A stretch of 64,000 nt of DNA from Janthinobacterium sp. 17J80-10. Lineage in GTDB: Bacteria; Pseudomonadota; Gammaproteobacteria; Burkholderiales; Burkholderiaceae_D. The stretch spans positions 1,178,001-1,242,000 of the forward strand of contig NZ_CP035311.1 in NCBI RefSeq assembly GCF_004114795.1, written 5' to 3'. Positions 46,448 to 55,243 of this stretch are shown in pieces. The translations under genes and the position numbers were made by a program. Each line of letters starts with the position of its first letter. Within the stretch, counting starts at the first letter, position 1. The notes beneath the pieces are model-generated. The model was given only the letters and a program-made list of their open reading frames with translations. It was not told where the DNA came from and did not search any database.

Positions 46448-47539
46448 ATGAAATTTGCCTTAAAGATGCGGCAGGTATTTGCATTGGGCCTTTGCGCCGT
46501 GGCGCTGCAAGGCTGCAAGATCGATACGCTCATTTCCGGTACCGTCATTAACGGTGCGCCCAATCCGAATACGACGCTGGCCTGGTCTGAAGGCGGCGCG
46601 TTCACGGCAGACGGCAAGCTTTACATCATTGGCGGAGACCAGCCCTTTTCGTATGGGCCAGCCGGTGTCATCATCAATGGCACGTCATCGATCTATGAAG
46701 TGCGTAAAAATCCGAACGGCAGCTTCACCAACGTGGCAATTGTCGATGGCAATGTCGGCGGCCGGCCCTGTTATTTCGGCGGCCTGACGGCAGTGCGCCA
46801 GGTCCTGTATGCCACCTGCACCAATGTTTCTGAGCAAATGCCGGCTTCGGTCCTGTACCGCGTTGACACCAGCAAGGCACTGACTGACCGCACCCGCGTT
46901 GCAAGCACGCCCCTGATGACGCCGGCATTCCAGCCCAATGGCATTGCGGTCGACTGGCGCGGCGATTTGTACATCGCCAACAGTGCATCATTCCTGGCCA
47001 CCGTGGTGTATGGCGTGCCCAATGTGCCTGCAATCGTCAAGGTCAAGATTGCCGACCCGGTGGCATTCCGCATCACTGAAACCGGCTGGCTTCCGGCACT
47101 GCTGGGTGGCTACGCACCGAATGGCGCTGCAATCTCCGGCAATAACCTGTATCTGCCGAGCTTGAATGTCATCTATCGCGTGCCGATACTCTTGAACGGC
47201 AGCGCCGGCATCCCGGCCATCGTTTATCAGGCGCCCAAGACCAACATGTTCGATGCCGTGACCGTGTTGCCGGGCAACCGCCTGGCCGTGCCGGAAATTA
47301 CCAATCCGGATCCGACTATCGTGCAGGCCGTCTATCCGGGCACGCCGCCGGCAACCTCCCTGACGACCCAGTTGACCCAGATCGATGCTACTACCGGGAA
47401 GTTCATTGACAAGGCGCCGTTCCCTGCCCATGCGCGTCCGAGCAGCATCACGGTGTCACAAGGAACAATGTTGCCGTATGGTTCAGCAGTCGTCACCGAT
47501 GCCATCGGCTCTGGCGGCCTGTACCTGATGCAGAAGTAA
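46448..47539 (+). CDS. Lipoprotein, probable beta-propeller, unknown function
   Basis: A 363-residue protein. The signal ends in a lipobox, VALQGC, with Cys about residue 25. The remainder is beta-rich with repeated GxLYI-type strands (GKLYIIGG, GDLYIANS, NNLYLPSL, NRLAVPEI), consistent with an NHL/SMP30-like propeller. One Cys pair (PCYFGG...ATCTN) may form a disulfide. I do not recognise a specific family. A terminator follows within 50 bases, so it is a single-gene unit. Confidence 0.75.
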   Translation: MKFALKMRQVFALGLCAVALQGCKIDTLISGTVINGAPNPNTTLAWSEGGAFTADGKLYIIGGDQPFSYGPAGVIINGTSSIYEVRKNPNGSFTNVAIVDGNVGGRPCYFGGLTAVRQVLYATCTNVSEQMPASVLYRVDTSKALTDRTRVASTPLMTPAFQPNGIAVDWRGDLYIANSASFLATVVYGVPNVPAIVKVKIADPVAFRITETGWLPALLGGYAPNGAAISGNNLYLPSLNVIYRVPILLNGSAGIPAIVYQAPKTNMFDAVTVLPGNRLAVPEITNPDPTIVQAVYPGTPPATSLTTQLTQIDATTGKFIDKAPFPAHARPSSITVSQGTMLPYGSAVVTDAIGSGGLYLMQK

Positions 47540-47557
47540 GCGCAAGCACAGGGGAGC

Positions 47558-47588
47558 AAAAAGCCCGCCGCGCAAGGGGCGGCTTTTT
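47558..47588 (+). terminator. Rho-independent terminator
   Basis: AAAAAGCC at 47558-47565 pairs with GGCTTTTT at 47581-47588, with inner GCC/GGC pairs and one bulged C. It follows the lipoprotein gene. Confidence 0.85.
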
Positions 47589-47776
47589 GCATTCCCGCTA
47601 ACGCTCTGTGACCGACGCGGGTGCCATGGCCAAATCTGATGCCGCACCATGAATGCCGGGGCGTGATGTTGTGGAAATAAAACATGTTGCGCCAACAGTG
47701 CGTTCCTGCCTGAATATCACTTAACATGGCTGCATAAATAATTGCAAAACAATGCATGCCAAGGCTGGGGAGAGAC

Positions 47777-49066
47777 ATGAATCGCAAACAGGCACTCATC
47801 GTCGATGATTCGAAAACCGCGCAGTACCTGCTCAAGCGGATGCTGCAGCAATACGACCTCACTATCGATGTCGCCGGCTCGGCAGAAGAAGCCCTGGCTT
47901 ACCTCAGCTATAACCATCCGGCAGTTATTTTCCTTGACCAGCAAATGACCGGCATGACCGGTTTCGAAGCGCTCAAGACGATCAAGGCCAATCCCCATAC
48001 CGCGCTTATCCCGGTCATCATGTATTCGTCGCAGAATGACGACCTGTTCGTCAGTCAGGCCATCGCGCTAGGGGCGCAAGGGGTGTTGTCCAAGGGCGCC
48101 ATGCATCCGGCAAACCTGCAACAGGTGCTCGAGCGTTTGAATATCCGCTTGCATCCGCCAGGCGCTGCGCAAGCTGCATCTGCGCCGGCCATGCCGGACA
48201 CGCCCACGGCCGAAGCAGTCCATGAAGTTGCACCGGCCGCAAGGAGCATGGCGGCGATCGAGGCAGCCGATCTCGACAAGGTGCGCGCCCAGGTGGGCCG
48301 CCTGTTCGAGCTGCATATTGCCGATATCAAAACGCATCTGAACAACAGCACGCAATTCATCCTCAAGCGCCTGTCCACCAGCATCGACCGGGCACCACAG
48401 CGCGACGCAGGCATTTCTGCCAGTTCACTTGCAGGCATGAAGGCAACTATTGCTTCCGCGCTTGCGGCGGAGCGCCAAAAGGGATTGCGAACCAACCGCC
48501 TGTTGCTGATGGCGACTATCGGCGTGATGCTGGGAGTAGGCTATCTGTTATTGCAGATGCAGGCCGATGCTGAAAGCGCCTCGCAAAAAGTCCTCGCGGC
48601 CCTGGAAGCGAAAAATGCCGACCGGTCCATGATGACGGTGGCAGCGCTCACGGCCGCGCCCGGCGACAAAAGTGCCGAGAAACCTGCGGCCATTCGTCCT
48701 GCGTTGCTGCAGGCGATCAGCTGGGCACAACATGCGGATTTTCACTTCGATTATGGCGAGCCGCCACTGAGCGGTGCCCGGCTCTCGAACCTGCACCAGC
48801 TGGTGCAACTCCTGGCGGACGGCGGGTATCGCGGCGCCCTGGTGGTCAATCTCAATTTTGGCAATTTTTGCCTGGAGCAGGATGAGACAAATGCACTGCG
48901 GCTGGCGCGCAGCGATGTCAAGGTGAGTAATTGCAAGATGCAGAGAGATCAGAGCGGCCAGTTTCCTGTGAATGACTATCTGACCTTGCAATACCAGTCC
49001 TTCGAAAAAAACCTGGCCCCCTGCAGGATGGCCGTATCAATATCCGGCTGGTCAGCAACGGCATGA
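47777..49066 (+). CDS. Receiver-domain protein with one membrane helix and a C-terminal extracytoplasmic domain
   Basis: A 429-residue protein. A CheY-like receiver domain (about 1-125) keeps the acidic pair D10-D11, phospho-acceptor D54 (FLDQQM), the Ser in IMYSSQND and the Lys in LSKGAM. A linker rich in Ala and Pro, a helical region, one membrane helix (about 242-262, LLLMATIGVMLGVGYLLL) and a C-terminal domain with two Cys follow. No known output domain is seen. The last 15 codons look frameshifted: one extra base in the C5 run at 49017-49021 would continue the frame to a stop at 49171-49173, giving about 465 residues. The start at 47777 follows GGGGAGAG. Confidence 0.8.
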   Translation: MNRKQALIVDDSKTAQYLLKRMLQQYDLTIDVAGSAEEALAYLSYNHPAVIFLDQQMTGMTGFEALKTIKANPHTALIPVIMYSSQNDDLFVSQAIALGAQGVLSKGAMHPANLQQVLERLNIRLHPPGAAQAASAPAMPDTPTAEAVHEVAPAARSMAAIEAADLDKVRAQVGRLFELHIADIKTHLNNSTQFILKRLSTSIDRAPQRDAGISASSLAGMKATIASALAAERQKGLRTNRLLLMATIGVMLGVGYLLLQMQADAESASQKVLAALEAKNADRSMMTVAALTAAPGDKSAEKPAAIRPALLQAISWAQHADFHFDYGEPPLSGARLSNLHQLVQLLADGGYRGALVVNLNFGNFCLEQDETNALRLARSDVKVSNCKMQRDQSGQFPVNDYLTLQYQSFEKNLAPCRMAVSISGWSATA

Positions 49067-49252
49067 ACACACCGACCGTTGCCTACCCGCAGACGACACC
49101 GCAACTGACTGCCGGCGAATGGAATCGAATGGCTTCAAGGAACAATCGCATTTCAGTGTTTATTCCGGAATAACGTCAAGTTTAAAGTAGGAAACGTCTG
49201 GCCAGCCTCGGCCCTGATCTTGCATGTAGGTGTGAATTTGCAGGAGAAGATC

Positions 49253-50656
49253 ATGGCTTTCCGGTATTGTTCACGGCGATGGTTTTCTGGCGGGGTGATC
49301 GCTGCCCTGGCGTGCAGTATTCTGGCATGCGGCAGCGGTGGTGGCTCGGCGGCTGCACCTGTCTCCGACCAGTCACCGGCTGCGCCGCAGCAACCGGCTG
49401 TGCCAAAAGCCGCGGCGGCGGCCTCTGTGCAGGTCGTGCTTGAAGTGCCGACTTCCCTGGCGACAGCGCCTTTCGATACCGAGCGCAAGCTGACGGTCCC
49501 GCCCGCTTTTGGCATGCGCTTGTGGGCCAGACTCGCCGGTGCGCGTTTCCTGGCGCTTGCCCCCAACGGCGACATCCTCGTGTCGCATCCCGGTTCGGGG
49601 AAAGTGTACCTGCTGCGCGAGCGTACAGGTGATGTTCCCCAGTCGTTTGAGTTTGCCGGCGGCATGCAAAAACCGCACGACATGGTATTCCATACAATCG
49701 GATCTACCACCTATTTGTACATTGCCGAATCACAGCAGGTGACGCGTTCCGAATACCGGCCTGGGGATACGCAAACGCGTGCGCGAGATGTCATCGTGGC
49801 CGGCTTGCCCGATGCGTCCAACACCGAGTTGCAGGGGAGTTATTTCCATGAATTGAAAAACATTGCCTTTTCGCCTGACAATCGCTTGTATGTATCCATC
49901 GCTTCATCCTGTAATGTTTGCATCGAAGATACGCAAAGCACGCCCCAGCGCGGCGCGATTTATGAATATGCCGCGGATGGCAGCAACGGCCGCTTGTACG
50001 CACGGGGCTTGCGCAATGCAGAAGGGCTCGCTTTCCTTCCGGGCACAAGCACATTGTGGGCGGCAGTAAACAATCGCGATGAAATACCCTATCCATTCGA
50101 TAATGATTTCGATGGCGACGGGATGAGCGACCTTGGCAAGATACTGCCTGGCTATGTCGATGACAATCCGCCCGAGCCTTTCACGCAGGTACGCGACGGC
50201 GGACATTACGGCTGGCCATTCTGTAACAGCCAACCCAACCCAGCGATGAGCAACCTGGAAGCCGTCAGGGATGACACGCTCAACCGCGACGGCAGGTGGA
50301 TGGATTGCGCCACTGCCGATCGTGTCTCGAAGGGATTGCGCGCGCATTCTGCGCCGCTCGGCATGAGCTTTTTGCATGGTAGTGCGGTGGTGGAATCCTA
50401 TCGCAGCGGCGCTGTCATTGCCCTGCACGGATGCTGGAATTGCACCAGTTTGCGGGCTGGCTACAAGGTTGTGTATTTCCCGTTTGACGCGAAAGGCAAT
50501 GCCGGTAACGAAATTGACCTGGTCAGTGGCTTTGTCACTGATCCTGATGCGCGCACGGTATGGGGACGTCCGGTCGATGTCATTGCCGATGCAAAAGGCA
50601 ACTTGCTGGTATCGGATGATTATGCCGGGGCAATCTATCAACTTTATCCGAAGTAA
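49253..50656 (+). CDS. PQQ-type sorbosone/glucose dehydrogenase-like lipoprotein
   Basis: A 467-residue exported protein with a lipobox (SILACGSGG, Cys about residue 26), a Pro/Ala-rich linker and a six-bladed propeller of the sorbosone dehydrogenase type. Blades are marked by FLALAPNGDILVSHPGSG, FSPDNRLYVSI, GLRNAEGLAF, RDGGHYGWPFC and VIADAKGNLLVSDD. Cys pairs (CNVC, CWNC) suggest disulfides. The family oxidises sugars using pyrroloquinoline quinone, but no PQQ genes are in the window. The start at 49253 has AGGAGA upstream. Confidence 0.83.
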   Translation: MAFRYCSRRWFSGGVIAALACSILACGSGGGSAAAPVSDQSPAAPQQPAVPKAAAAASVQVVLEVPTSLATAPFDTERKLTVPPAFGMRLWARLAGARFLALAPNGDILVSHPGSGKVYLLRERTGDVPQSFEFAGGMQKPHDMVFHTIGSTTYLYIAESQQVTRSEYRPGDTQTRARDVIVAGLPDASNTELQGSYFHELKNIAFSPDNRLYVSIASSCNVCIEDTQSTPQRGAIYEYAADGSNGRLYARGLRNAEGLAFLPGTSTLWAAVNNRDEIPYPFDNDFDGDGMSDLGKILPGYVDDNPPEPFTQVRDGGHYGWPFCNSQPNPAMSNLEAVRDDTLNRDGRWMDCATADRVSKGLRAHSAPLGMSFLHGSAVVESYRSGAVIALHGCWNCTSLRAGYKVVYFPFDAKGNAGNEIDLVSGFVTDPDARTVWGRPVDVIADAKGNLLVSDDYAGAIYQLYPK

Positions 50657-50717
50657 GGGCGCGCATCCATAGTGAACGGCGCACCTGAATGAGGCCCCTC
50701 GGACTGAGCGCTGTAAC

Positions 50718-50749
50718 AGGGGACCGGCGAATGTGCTGGTCCCCTTTTT
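50718..50749. terminator. Rho-independent terminator
   Basis: AGGGGACC (50718-50725) pairs with GGTCCCCT (50738-50745) followed by T-rich sequence. It serves the sorbosone dehydrogenase-like gene and lies at the end of the convergent BON gene. Confidence 0.9.
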
Positions 50750-50751
50750 AT

Positions 50752-51069
50752 TTATTTATTTCGCGGCTTGATTTGCAAATTGTTTTTTACGGAGGTTACG
50801 CCCGACACCTTGCTGGCGATTTCCACGGCTTTGCGTGCCTGTTCTTCATTGTCGACAAAACCGGCGAGAGATACTACGCCGCGGTAAGTATCGACATTGA
50901 TGGCCGCTGCTTCACCCATACCCGCATTTTTGGCAATCTCGGTTTTGACGCGCGACGTCAGGGCTGCATCGTCGATCACTTCACCGGTACCCCGGGAGGT
51001 TTTGGTTGGCGTGCAAGCGGCCAGACCCATGGCAAATACGATGGAAAGACAGGCGAGGAATTTTTTCAT
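50752..51069 (-). CDS. BON-domain lipoprotein
   Basis: A 105-residue envelope protein with signal and lipobox GLAAC (Cys about residue 19) and one BON domain (about 36-100): DAALTSRVKTEIAKN, INVDTYRGVVSLAGFVDN and a VSGVTSVKNNL end. Single-BON lipoproteins of this kind are often induced by osmotic or envelope stress. It is transcribed alone. Confidence 0.88.
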   Translation of the reverse strand: MKKFLACLSIVFAMGLAACTPTKTSRGTGEVIDDAALTSRVKTEIAKNAGMGEAAAINVDTYRGVVSLAGFVDNEEQARKAVEIASKVSGVTSVKNNLQIKPRNK

Positions 51070-51374
51070 GATGAACCCTTTCTTTTCGGTATTGATTCAA
51101 GGCGAACAGGAATATCAAGGTGTGGAATGTGCAATTTCAAGAGATGGCATTTACCATGCCCATTTTTATAGACCACTGATATCCGGACAAATTGCCAAAA
51201 AAGAAGCGCTCGGGATTTATGAATATCAAGTAAAGAGCGGTAAGAATTGTCCCGATGCAAAGAAATTTTTGCATTCAACGAAATCGTTCGGAATTCGTAA
51301 CGCCGGCACGAAAGGTGGGCAGATTACCGGCCCTGCAGCAAAAACCCCGCTTAGGCGGGGTTTTTATTTAATGT
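51070..51374. other. Low-GC intergenic region
   Basis: About 300 bases with lower GC than the surroundings and no supported gene. It includes the BON gene's upstream region on the left and the trhP terminator on the right. An open plus-strand frame here has no ribosome site or recognisable similarity. Confidence 0.5.
51340..51365. terminator. Bidirectional Rho-independent terminator
   Basis: AAAAACCCCGC (51340-51350), loop TTAG, then GCGGGGTTTTT (51355-51365). Placed 10 bases past the stop of the leftward trhP gene. Confidence 0.93.
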
Positions 51375-52739
51375 TTACAACAGCCGCGCCAGCAGCGCCT
51401 TGTCATATTGTGCATCGAGCGCGATGCGCACCCGATGGCCACTGCCTGGCGCAACCGTGATGGGCGTGCCGTCGATTGCCTGCATCTGCTCCAGCGCGAC
51501 GACCTGGTTGCCGCGCGGGTGGATCACTTCCAGGCGGTCGCCGACGGCAAAGCGGTTTTTTACATCGACTTCAGCCCAGCCATCGGTGACTGATTGCACA
51601 TCGCCGACATAGTGGCTGCGATGCAGTTCCGAGAAGCCGTTCATGTAATTCTGGTGGTCCTGCGTGTGGTGGCGCTGATAAAAGCCGTCGGTATAGCCGC
51701 GGTTGGCCAGGCCCTGCAACTCGCCCAGCAAGTCCATGTTGAAAGGCTTGCCGGCCACGGCATCGTCAATGGCGCGGCGATACACCTGTGCCGTGCGCGC
51801 GACGTAATAGAGCGACTTGGTGCGGCCTTCGATCTTGAGCGAATCGACGCCGATCTTCACCAGCCGTTCGATATGCTCGACCGCGCGCAGATCTTTCGAA
51901 TTCATGATGTAGGTGCCGTGCTCGTCTTCCAGGATCGGCATCATCTGTCCCGGGCGGCCGGCTTCCTCAAGCAGGTAAGGGCGGTCTGCCAGCGGATGGC
52001 GCGGCATGTCGCCCAGCGCGGAAAAGGATTGATTGGCTTCTTCCAGCGCCTGCTGGTAATTGAGCTGGACGGTTTCGACGGGAATGCGCGCAAGGTCGCC
52101 ACTGGCATCCTCGGCCGCCTCGACCGTCTTGTAATCCCAGCGGCAGGAATTGGTGCAGGTGCCCTGGTTGGCATCGCGATGGTTGAAGTAGCCCGACAGC
52201 AGGCAGCGGCCGGAATAGGCGATGCACAGCGCGCCATGCACGAATACTTCCAGCTCCATCTCCGGGCAGGTCTGGCGGATTTCCTCGATCTCGTCGAGCG
52301 ACAGTTCGCGCGACAGGATCACGCGCGTCAGGCCCATGCGGTGCCAGAACTTCACATCTGCCCAGTTCACTGCGTTGGCCTGGACCGACAAGTGGACCGG
52401 CATGTCCGGCCACTTGTCGCGCACCATCATGATCAGGCCGGGGTCGGCCATGATGAGGGCGTCGGGCTTCATGGCGATTACGGGCTCCATGTCGCGCAGG
52501 TAGGTCTTCAGCTTGGCATTGTGCGCAAAGATGTTGCTCGCCACAAAAAAGTTCTTGCCGCGCGCATGGGCTTGCGCAATGCCTGCTGCCAGCGCCTCGT
52601 GCGTCGAAAATTCATTGTTGCGGGCGCGCAGGCTGTAACGCGGCTGGCCGGCATAGACTGCGTCGGCGCCGAAGTCGAAAGCAGCGTGCATCTTGTCGAG
52701 GGAACCGGCGGGCAGGAGGAGTTCTGGAGCGCGAAGCAT
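51375..52739 (-). CDS. trhP: U32 family tRNA hydroxylation protein TrhP (YegQ)
   Basis: A 454-residue U32 family protein; E. coli YegQ/TrhP makes 5-hydroxyuridine at wobble position 34 of tRNAs from prephenate-derived chemistry. Typical segments are RAPELLLPAGSLDKMHAAF, GADAVYAG, SVQANAVNWADV, RELSLDEIEEI, and the Cys cluster around CLLSGYFNHRDANQGTCTNSC. Length agrees with YegQ, not with the longer RlhA. It ends at a strong terminator and lies downstream of a winged-helix regulator on the same strand. Confidence 0.9.
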   Translation of the reverse strand: MLRAPELLLPAGSLDKMHAAFDFGADAVYAGQPRYSLRARNNEFSTHEALAAGIAQAHARGKNFFVASNIFAHNAKLKTYLRDMEPVIAMKPDALIMADPGLIMMVRDKWPDMPVHLSVQANAVNWADVKFWHRMGLTRVILSRELSLDEIEEIRQTCPEMELEVFVHGALCIAYSGRCLLSGYFNHRDANQGTCTNSCRWDYKTVEAAEDASGDLARIPVETVQLNYQQALEEANQSFSALGDMPRHPLADRPYLLEEAGRPGQMMPILEDEHGTYIMNSKDLRAVEHIERLVKIGVDSLKIEGRTKSLYYVARTAQVYRRAIDDAVAGKPFNMDLLGELQGLANRGYTDGFYQRHHTQDHQNYMNGFSELHRSHYVGDVQSVTDGWAEVDVKNRFAVGDRLEVIHPRGNQVVALEQMQAIDGTPITVAPGSGHRVRIALDAQYDKALLARLL

Positions 52740-52788
52740 GGCAGGAGGCGTTTCTGAAAACAGTGAAGAGTCGAATTATATCGCCCTG

Positions 52789-53142
52789 CTAGCCCTTGGT
52801 TGCCTTCAACATGCAATTGGACAGCTTGTCAAAATGCTGCAGCGCGGCCTGGGTCAGGTCGACTTGCTTGCGTCGGGCATCTTCCGTATCCGTCAGCATG
52901 ATCCAGCCTTTTTCGCGCATCGATTTGAGGCGGCCATGAATCGTGGCGGGCGAGCCGAATTCTTCCTTTGCCATCATGTCACGCACGCAAAGGCGCTCTT
53001 TCTCTTGTGCGGTACGGGCGACCAGTGCGAGAAGGCGCTCTTCCAGCGGATCCAGGGCCGGCAGGGTGGGCAGGTCGCGAATGGCATCGGCCAGTTGCAA
53101 AAAACGCAAATAGAGATCGGCGGGACGGGTGGTTTTTTTCAT
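52789..53142 (-). CDS. Winged-helix transcriptional regulator (MarR-like)
   Basis: A 117-residue DNA-binding protein; the start MKKTTRPADLY at 53142 was chosen over an upstream ATG. The helix-turn-helix spans about residues 45-85 (RDMMAKEEFGSPATIHGRLKSM), followed by a wing with DTEDARRKQVDLTQAALQ, as in MarR-type repressors. Target unknown; it precedes trhP by 49 bases but could also act on the divergent membrane protein gene. Confidence 0.8.
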   Translation of the reverse strand: MKKTTRPADLYLRFLQLADAIRDLPTLPALDPLEERLLALVARTAQEKERLCVRDMMAKEEFGSPATIHGRLKSMREKGWIMLTDTEDARRKQVDLTQAALQHFDKLSNCMLKATKG

Positions 53143-53247
53143 TACAGGCAAGAACAGTGATAATGTCACCATCCAGGAAAATTCCCGGGCGGTTTACGCG
53201 CTGTAAATCGTTCAAGAATTGAATCAATTTTACGTCAAAACGCACTC

Positions 53248-53823
53248 ATGATGCACTCGCTGCGACTGAACGCTGCGATGGTTGCCGGTTCAGCCATCCT
53301 CTTTCTTCTCGTTTTTCTTGCAAACGAATGGCTATTCAACAGTGCCCGGTTTGAATTCGTCCGGGGGGTGAACTGGATCTATCTGCCCGCCGGCATGCGC
53401 CTGCTCTGCACCTTGTTATTCGGCGGCATGGGCGCCATCGGCATATTGATCGCCTCCTGGATCACCGCCGTCTTTTATTTTTTTCCCGATGATCCACTGC
53501 GGGCCTTCGCCGGCGGCATCGCCTCCGCGGTGGCCCCTTACCTGGTCTACAAGCTGGCGCAGCACCGCTACGGCCTGCATGCTTCCCTGCTCAACCTGAA
53601 TGCGATGCGCTTGCTGATGTTGAGCGTCGCCTATTCGATTGCCAATCCTGCCTTGCATCATTTCTGGTTGCTGTTGCGCGGCCAGGCTTCCTTGGCCGGC
53701 TTCCTGGTCATGGTGCTCGGCGACCTCCTCGGGACGCTGGCCGTGCTTTATGCAATGAAGCTGGCGCTAGCCTTTCTCCCGTCTGCAGGGAGATTCCGGC
53801 GAAGTCCGCCACCGTCAGCTTGA
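53248..53823 (+). CDS. Polytopic membrane protein, MASE-like
   Basis: A 191-residue protein with five or six hydrophobic helices (AAMVAGSAILFLLVFLA, LLFGGMGAIGILIASW, AFAGGIASAVAPYLV, LLMLSVAYSIAN, LLGTLAVLYAMKLAL). The FVRGVNWIYLPAGMRLL segment resembles the first part of membrane sensor domains of MASE type, but no signalling domain is attached. The start may be the first or second ATG. Its last helix is encoded in DNA that is also read by the convergent gene. Confidence 0.7.
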   Translation: MMHSLRLNAAMVAGSAILFLLVFLANEWLFNSARFEFVRGVNWIYLPAGMRLLCTLLFGGMGAIGILIASWITAVFYFFPDDPLRAFAGGIASAVAPYLVYKLAQHRYGLHASLLNLNAMRLLMLSVAYSIANPALHHFWLLLRGQASLAGFLVMVLGDLLGTLAVLYAMKLALAFLPSAGRFRRSPPPSA

Positions 53824-54037
53824 TCGGCCTAGCGGCGCCCGCGAGAAATTTGCGACGGGCCACCAGGTCGATCAGCCACTGGTTTTTCATGTAGGCACGC
53901 AGCCATTGGCGGCGATCGTTGCGGTCGTCGGCATGGAAATGGATGCGCAGCGATTCATCGGAAATGAAGCCGATGAATTCGTCATTGTCGACATGGAATG
54001 AAAACCAGAGACCTTGGGTTGGGTCGATAGCATTCAT
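53708..54037 (-). CDS. Small cytosolic protein, unknown function
   Basis: A 109-residue protein I do not recognise with confidence. The core (FHVDNDEFIGFISDESLRI, RQWLRAYMKNQWLIDLVARRKF) looks like a compact alpha/beta domain, loosely like DUF1488 proteins. The last 15 or so residues (HKARPASRGGRRAP) are basic and low in complexity, and overlap the convergent membrane protein gene by 116 bases; the true end may be earlier if a frameshift exists. Confidence 0.6.
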   Translation of the reverse strand: MNAIDPTQGLWFSFHVDNDEFIGFISDESLRIHFHADDRNDRRQWLRAYMKNQWLIDLVARRKFLAGAARPIKLTVADFAGISLQTGERLAPASLHKARPASRGGRRAP

Positions 54038-54215
54038 ACGGCATTTACTTTTGTTGTCATTGGATTTACGAAACTGCCGGACCGTTCTGATTCTTATAAC
54101 AAATTACCGCTATAAATTGTAGAGCAATATGCGTGCGTTGTGTGACACTGATTTCTTCTGTGTGCCGTAACATCCTAATCTGATACATTGCATCTTTTTG
54201 TAAATGGAGCAGTGT

Positions 54216-54920
54216 ATGCATCCCAGTTATCGGGAAGGCGCCCGCGAAGGCTTTCGCGTCGCGTTTCCGCAGTCGATCGGATTGATACCCTGGGCGCTGG
54301 TCACTGGCGTGGCCATGGTCACTGCAGGCTTCACGCCGTTGCAGGCGATGGGCATGAACGTGCTTGTCTTTGCCGGGGTTGCCCAGCTTGGCACCTTGCC
54401 CCTGATTGTCGCCGGCGCGCCGTTATGGCTGATCGTTACCACCGCGCTGGTGCTGAACCTGCGTTTTCTGATTTTCAGCGCGGCGATTGCGCGCGGTTTT
54501 CGCGATATCGGCGCCGGGACACGCTGGCTGTCGAGTTACCTGCTGATCGATGGCGTATTCGCCGCCTGCTTTGAAAAAATGCTTACCTGCGAAGACCGGC
54601 GCTGGCGACTTGGTTACTACCTGGCGCCGTCCGTCTGGTCATGGCTGCTCTGGCAAATTTTTGCGCTGACAGGCGTGCTCGCTGCCGGCTCCATCCCCCG
54701 CACCTGGTCGATTGAATTCATGGCAACGATCGCGCTGATCGTGATTTTGCTGCCGATGACGAAATTCCGTCCCATGCTGGTGGCGGCTGCAACGGGCGGA
54801 ACGATGGCGGTGCTGCTGCACGGCATGCCGCTGCGGCTGGGCGTGATCGTGGCGATTGTCGCCGGCATTGGCGCCGGCTTCCTGGCCGAACACCTGCTGC
54901 CAAAGCGGGAGGCGGCATGA
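54216..54920 (+). CDS. azlC: AzlC-type branched-chain amino acid exporter subunit
   Basis: Large subunit of the two-component LIV-E exporter. The 234-residue protein starts MHPSYREGAREGFRVAFPQ at 54216; the ATG four codons earlier overlaps the GGAG ribosome site and is unlikely. Family motifs are LIPWALVTGVAMV, GFTPLQAMGMNVLVFAG and LNLRFLIFSAAIA, with about six helices. It overlaps azlD by 4 bases. Confidence 0.92.
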   Translation: MHPSYREGAREGFRVAFPQSIGLIPWALVTGVAMVTAGFTPLQAMGMNVLVFAGVAQLGTLPLIVAGAPLWLIVTTALVLNLRFLIFSAAIARGFRDIGAGTRWLSSYLLIDGVFAACFEKMLTCEDRRWRLGYYLAPSVWSWLLWQIFALTGVLAAGSIPRTWSIEFMATIALIVILLPMTKFRPMLVAAATGGTMAVLLHGMPLRLGVIVAIVAGIGAGFLAEHLLPKREAA

Positions 54921-55243
54921 ATTACGACGACTCCCTGTGGTGGACCTTCCTGCTGATCGGCCTGGCCACGACCCTGCCGCGCGCCAGTTTCATCCTGCTG
55001 GGCGCGCGCGTGGCACTGCCGCCCTACATTCAGCAGGCATTGCGTTACGCGCCGGCAGCGGCACTGGCAGCAATCGTTGTGCCGGATGTGGTACTGGTCG
55101 CGGGCAGCCTGCAGCCATTCAATCCCAAGCTGGCCGCTGCTGCGGCGGCGGTCGCGGTCGCGCTGCTGTGGCGTAATCCGTGGTTGCCGTTTATTGCGGG
55201 GATGGGAGTGCTGCTAGGTCTGAAATTCGGGCTGGGATGGTAG
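54917..55243 (+). CDS. azlD: AzlD-type exporter small subunit
   Basis: A 108-residue membrane protein with three or four helices and the AzlD pattern GLATTLPRASFILLG, LPPYIQQALRYAPAAALAAIV and FGLGW at the end. Partner of AzlC in branched-chain amino acid export. Its 3' end overlaps the convergent Cho-type nuclease gene by 53 bases. Confidence 0.92.
   Translation: MNYDDSLWWTFLLIGLATTLPRASFILLGARVALPPYIQQALRYAPAAALAAIVVPDVVLVAGSLQPFNPKLAAAAAAVAVALLWRNPWLPFIAGMGVLLGLKFGLGW

Noticed and set aside
50897..51460. Plus-strand open frame across the low-GC gap at 51.1-51.4 kb
   Set aside because: Overlaps the BON gene and the trhP terminator, has no ribosome site and no similarity.
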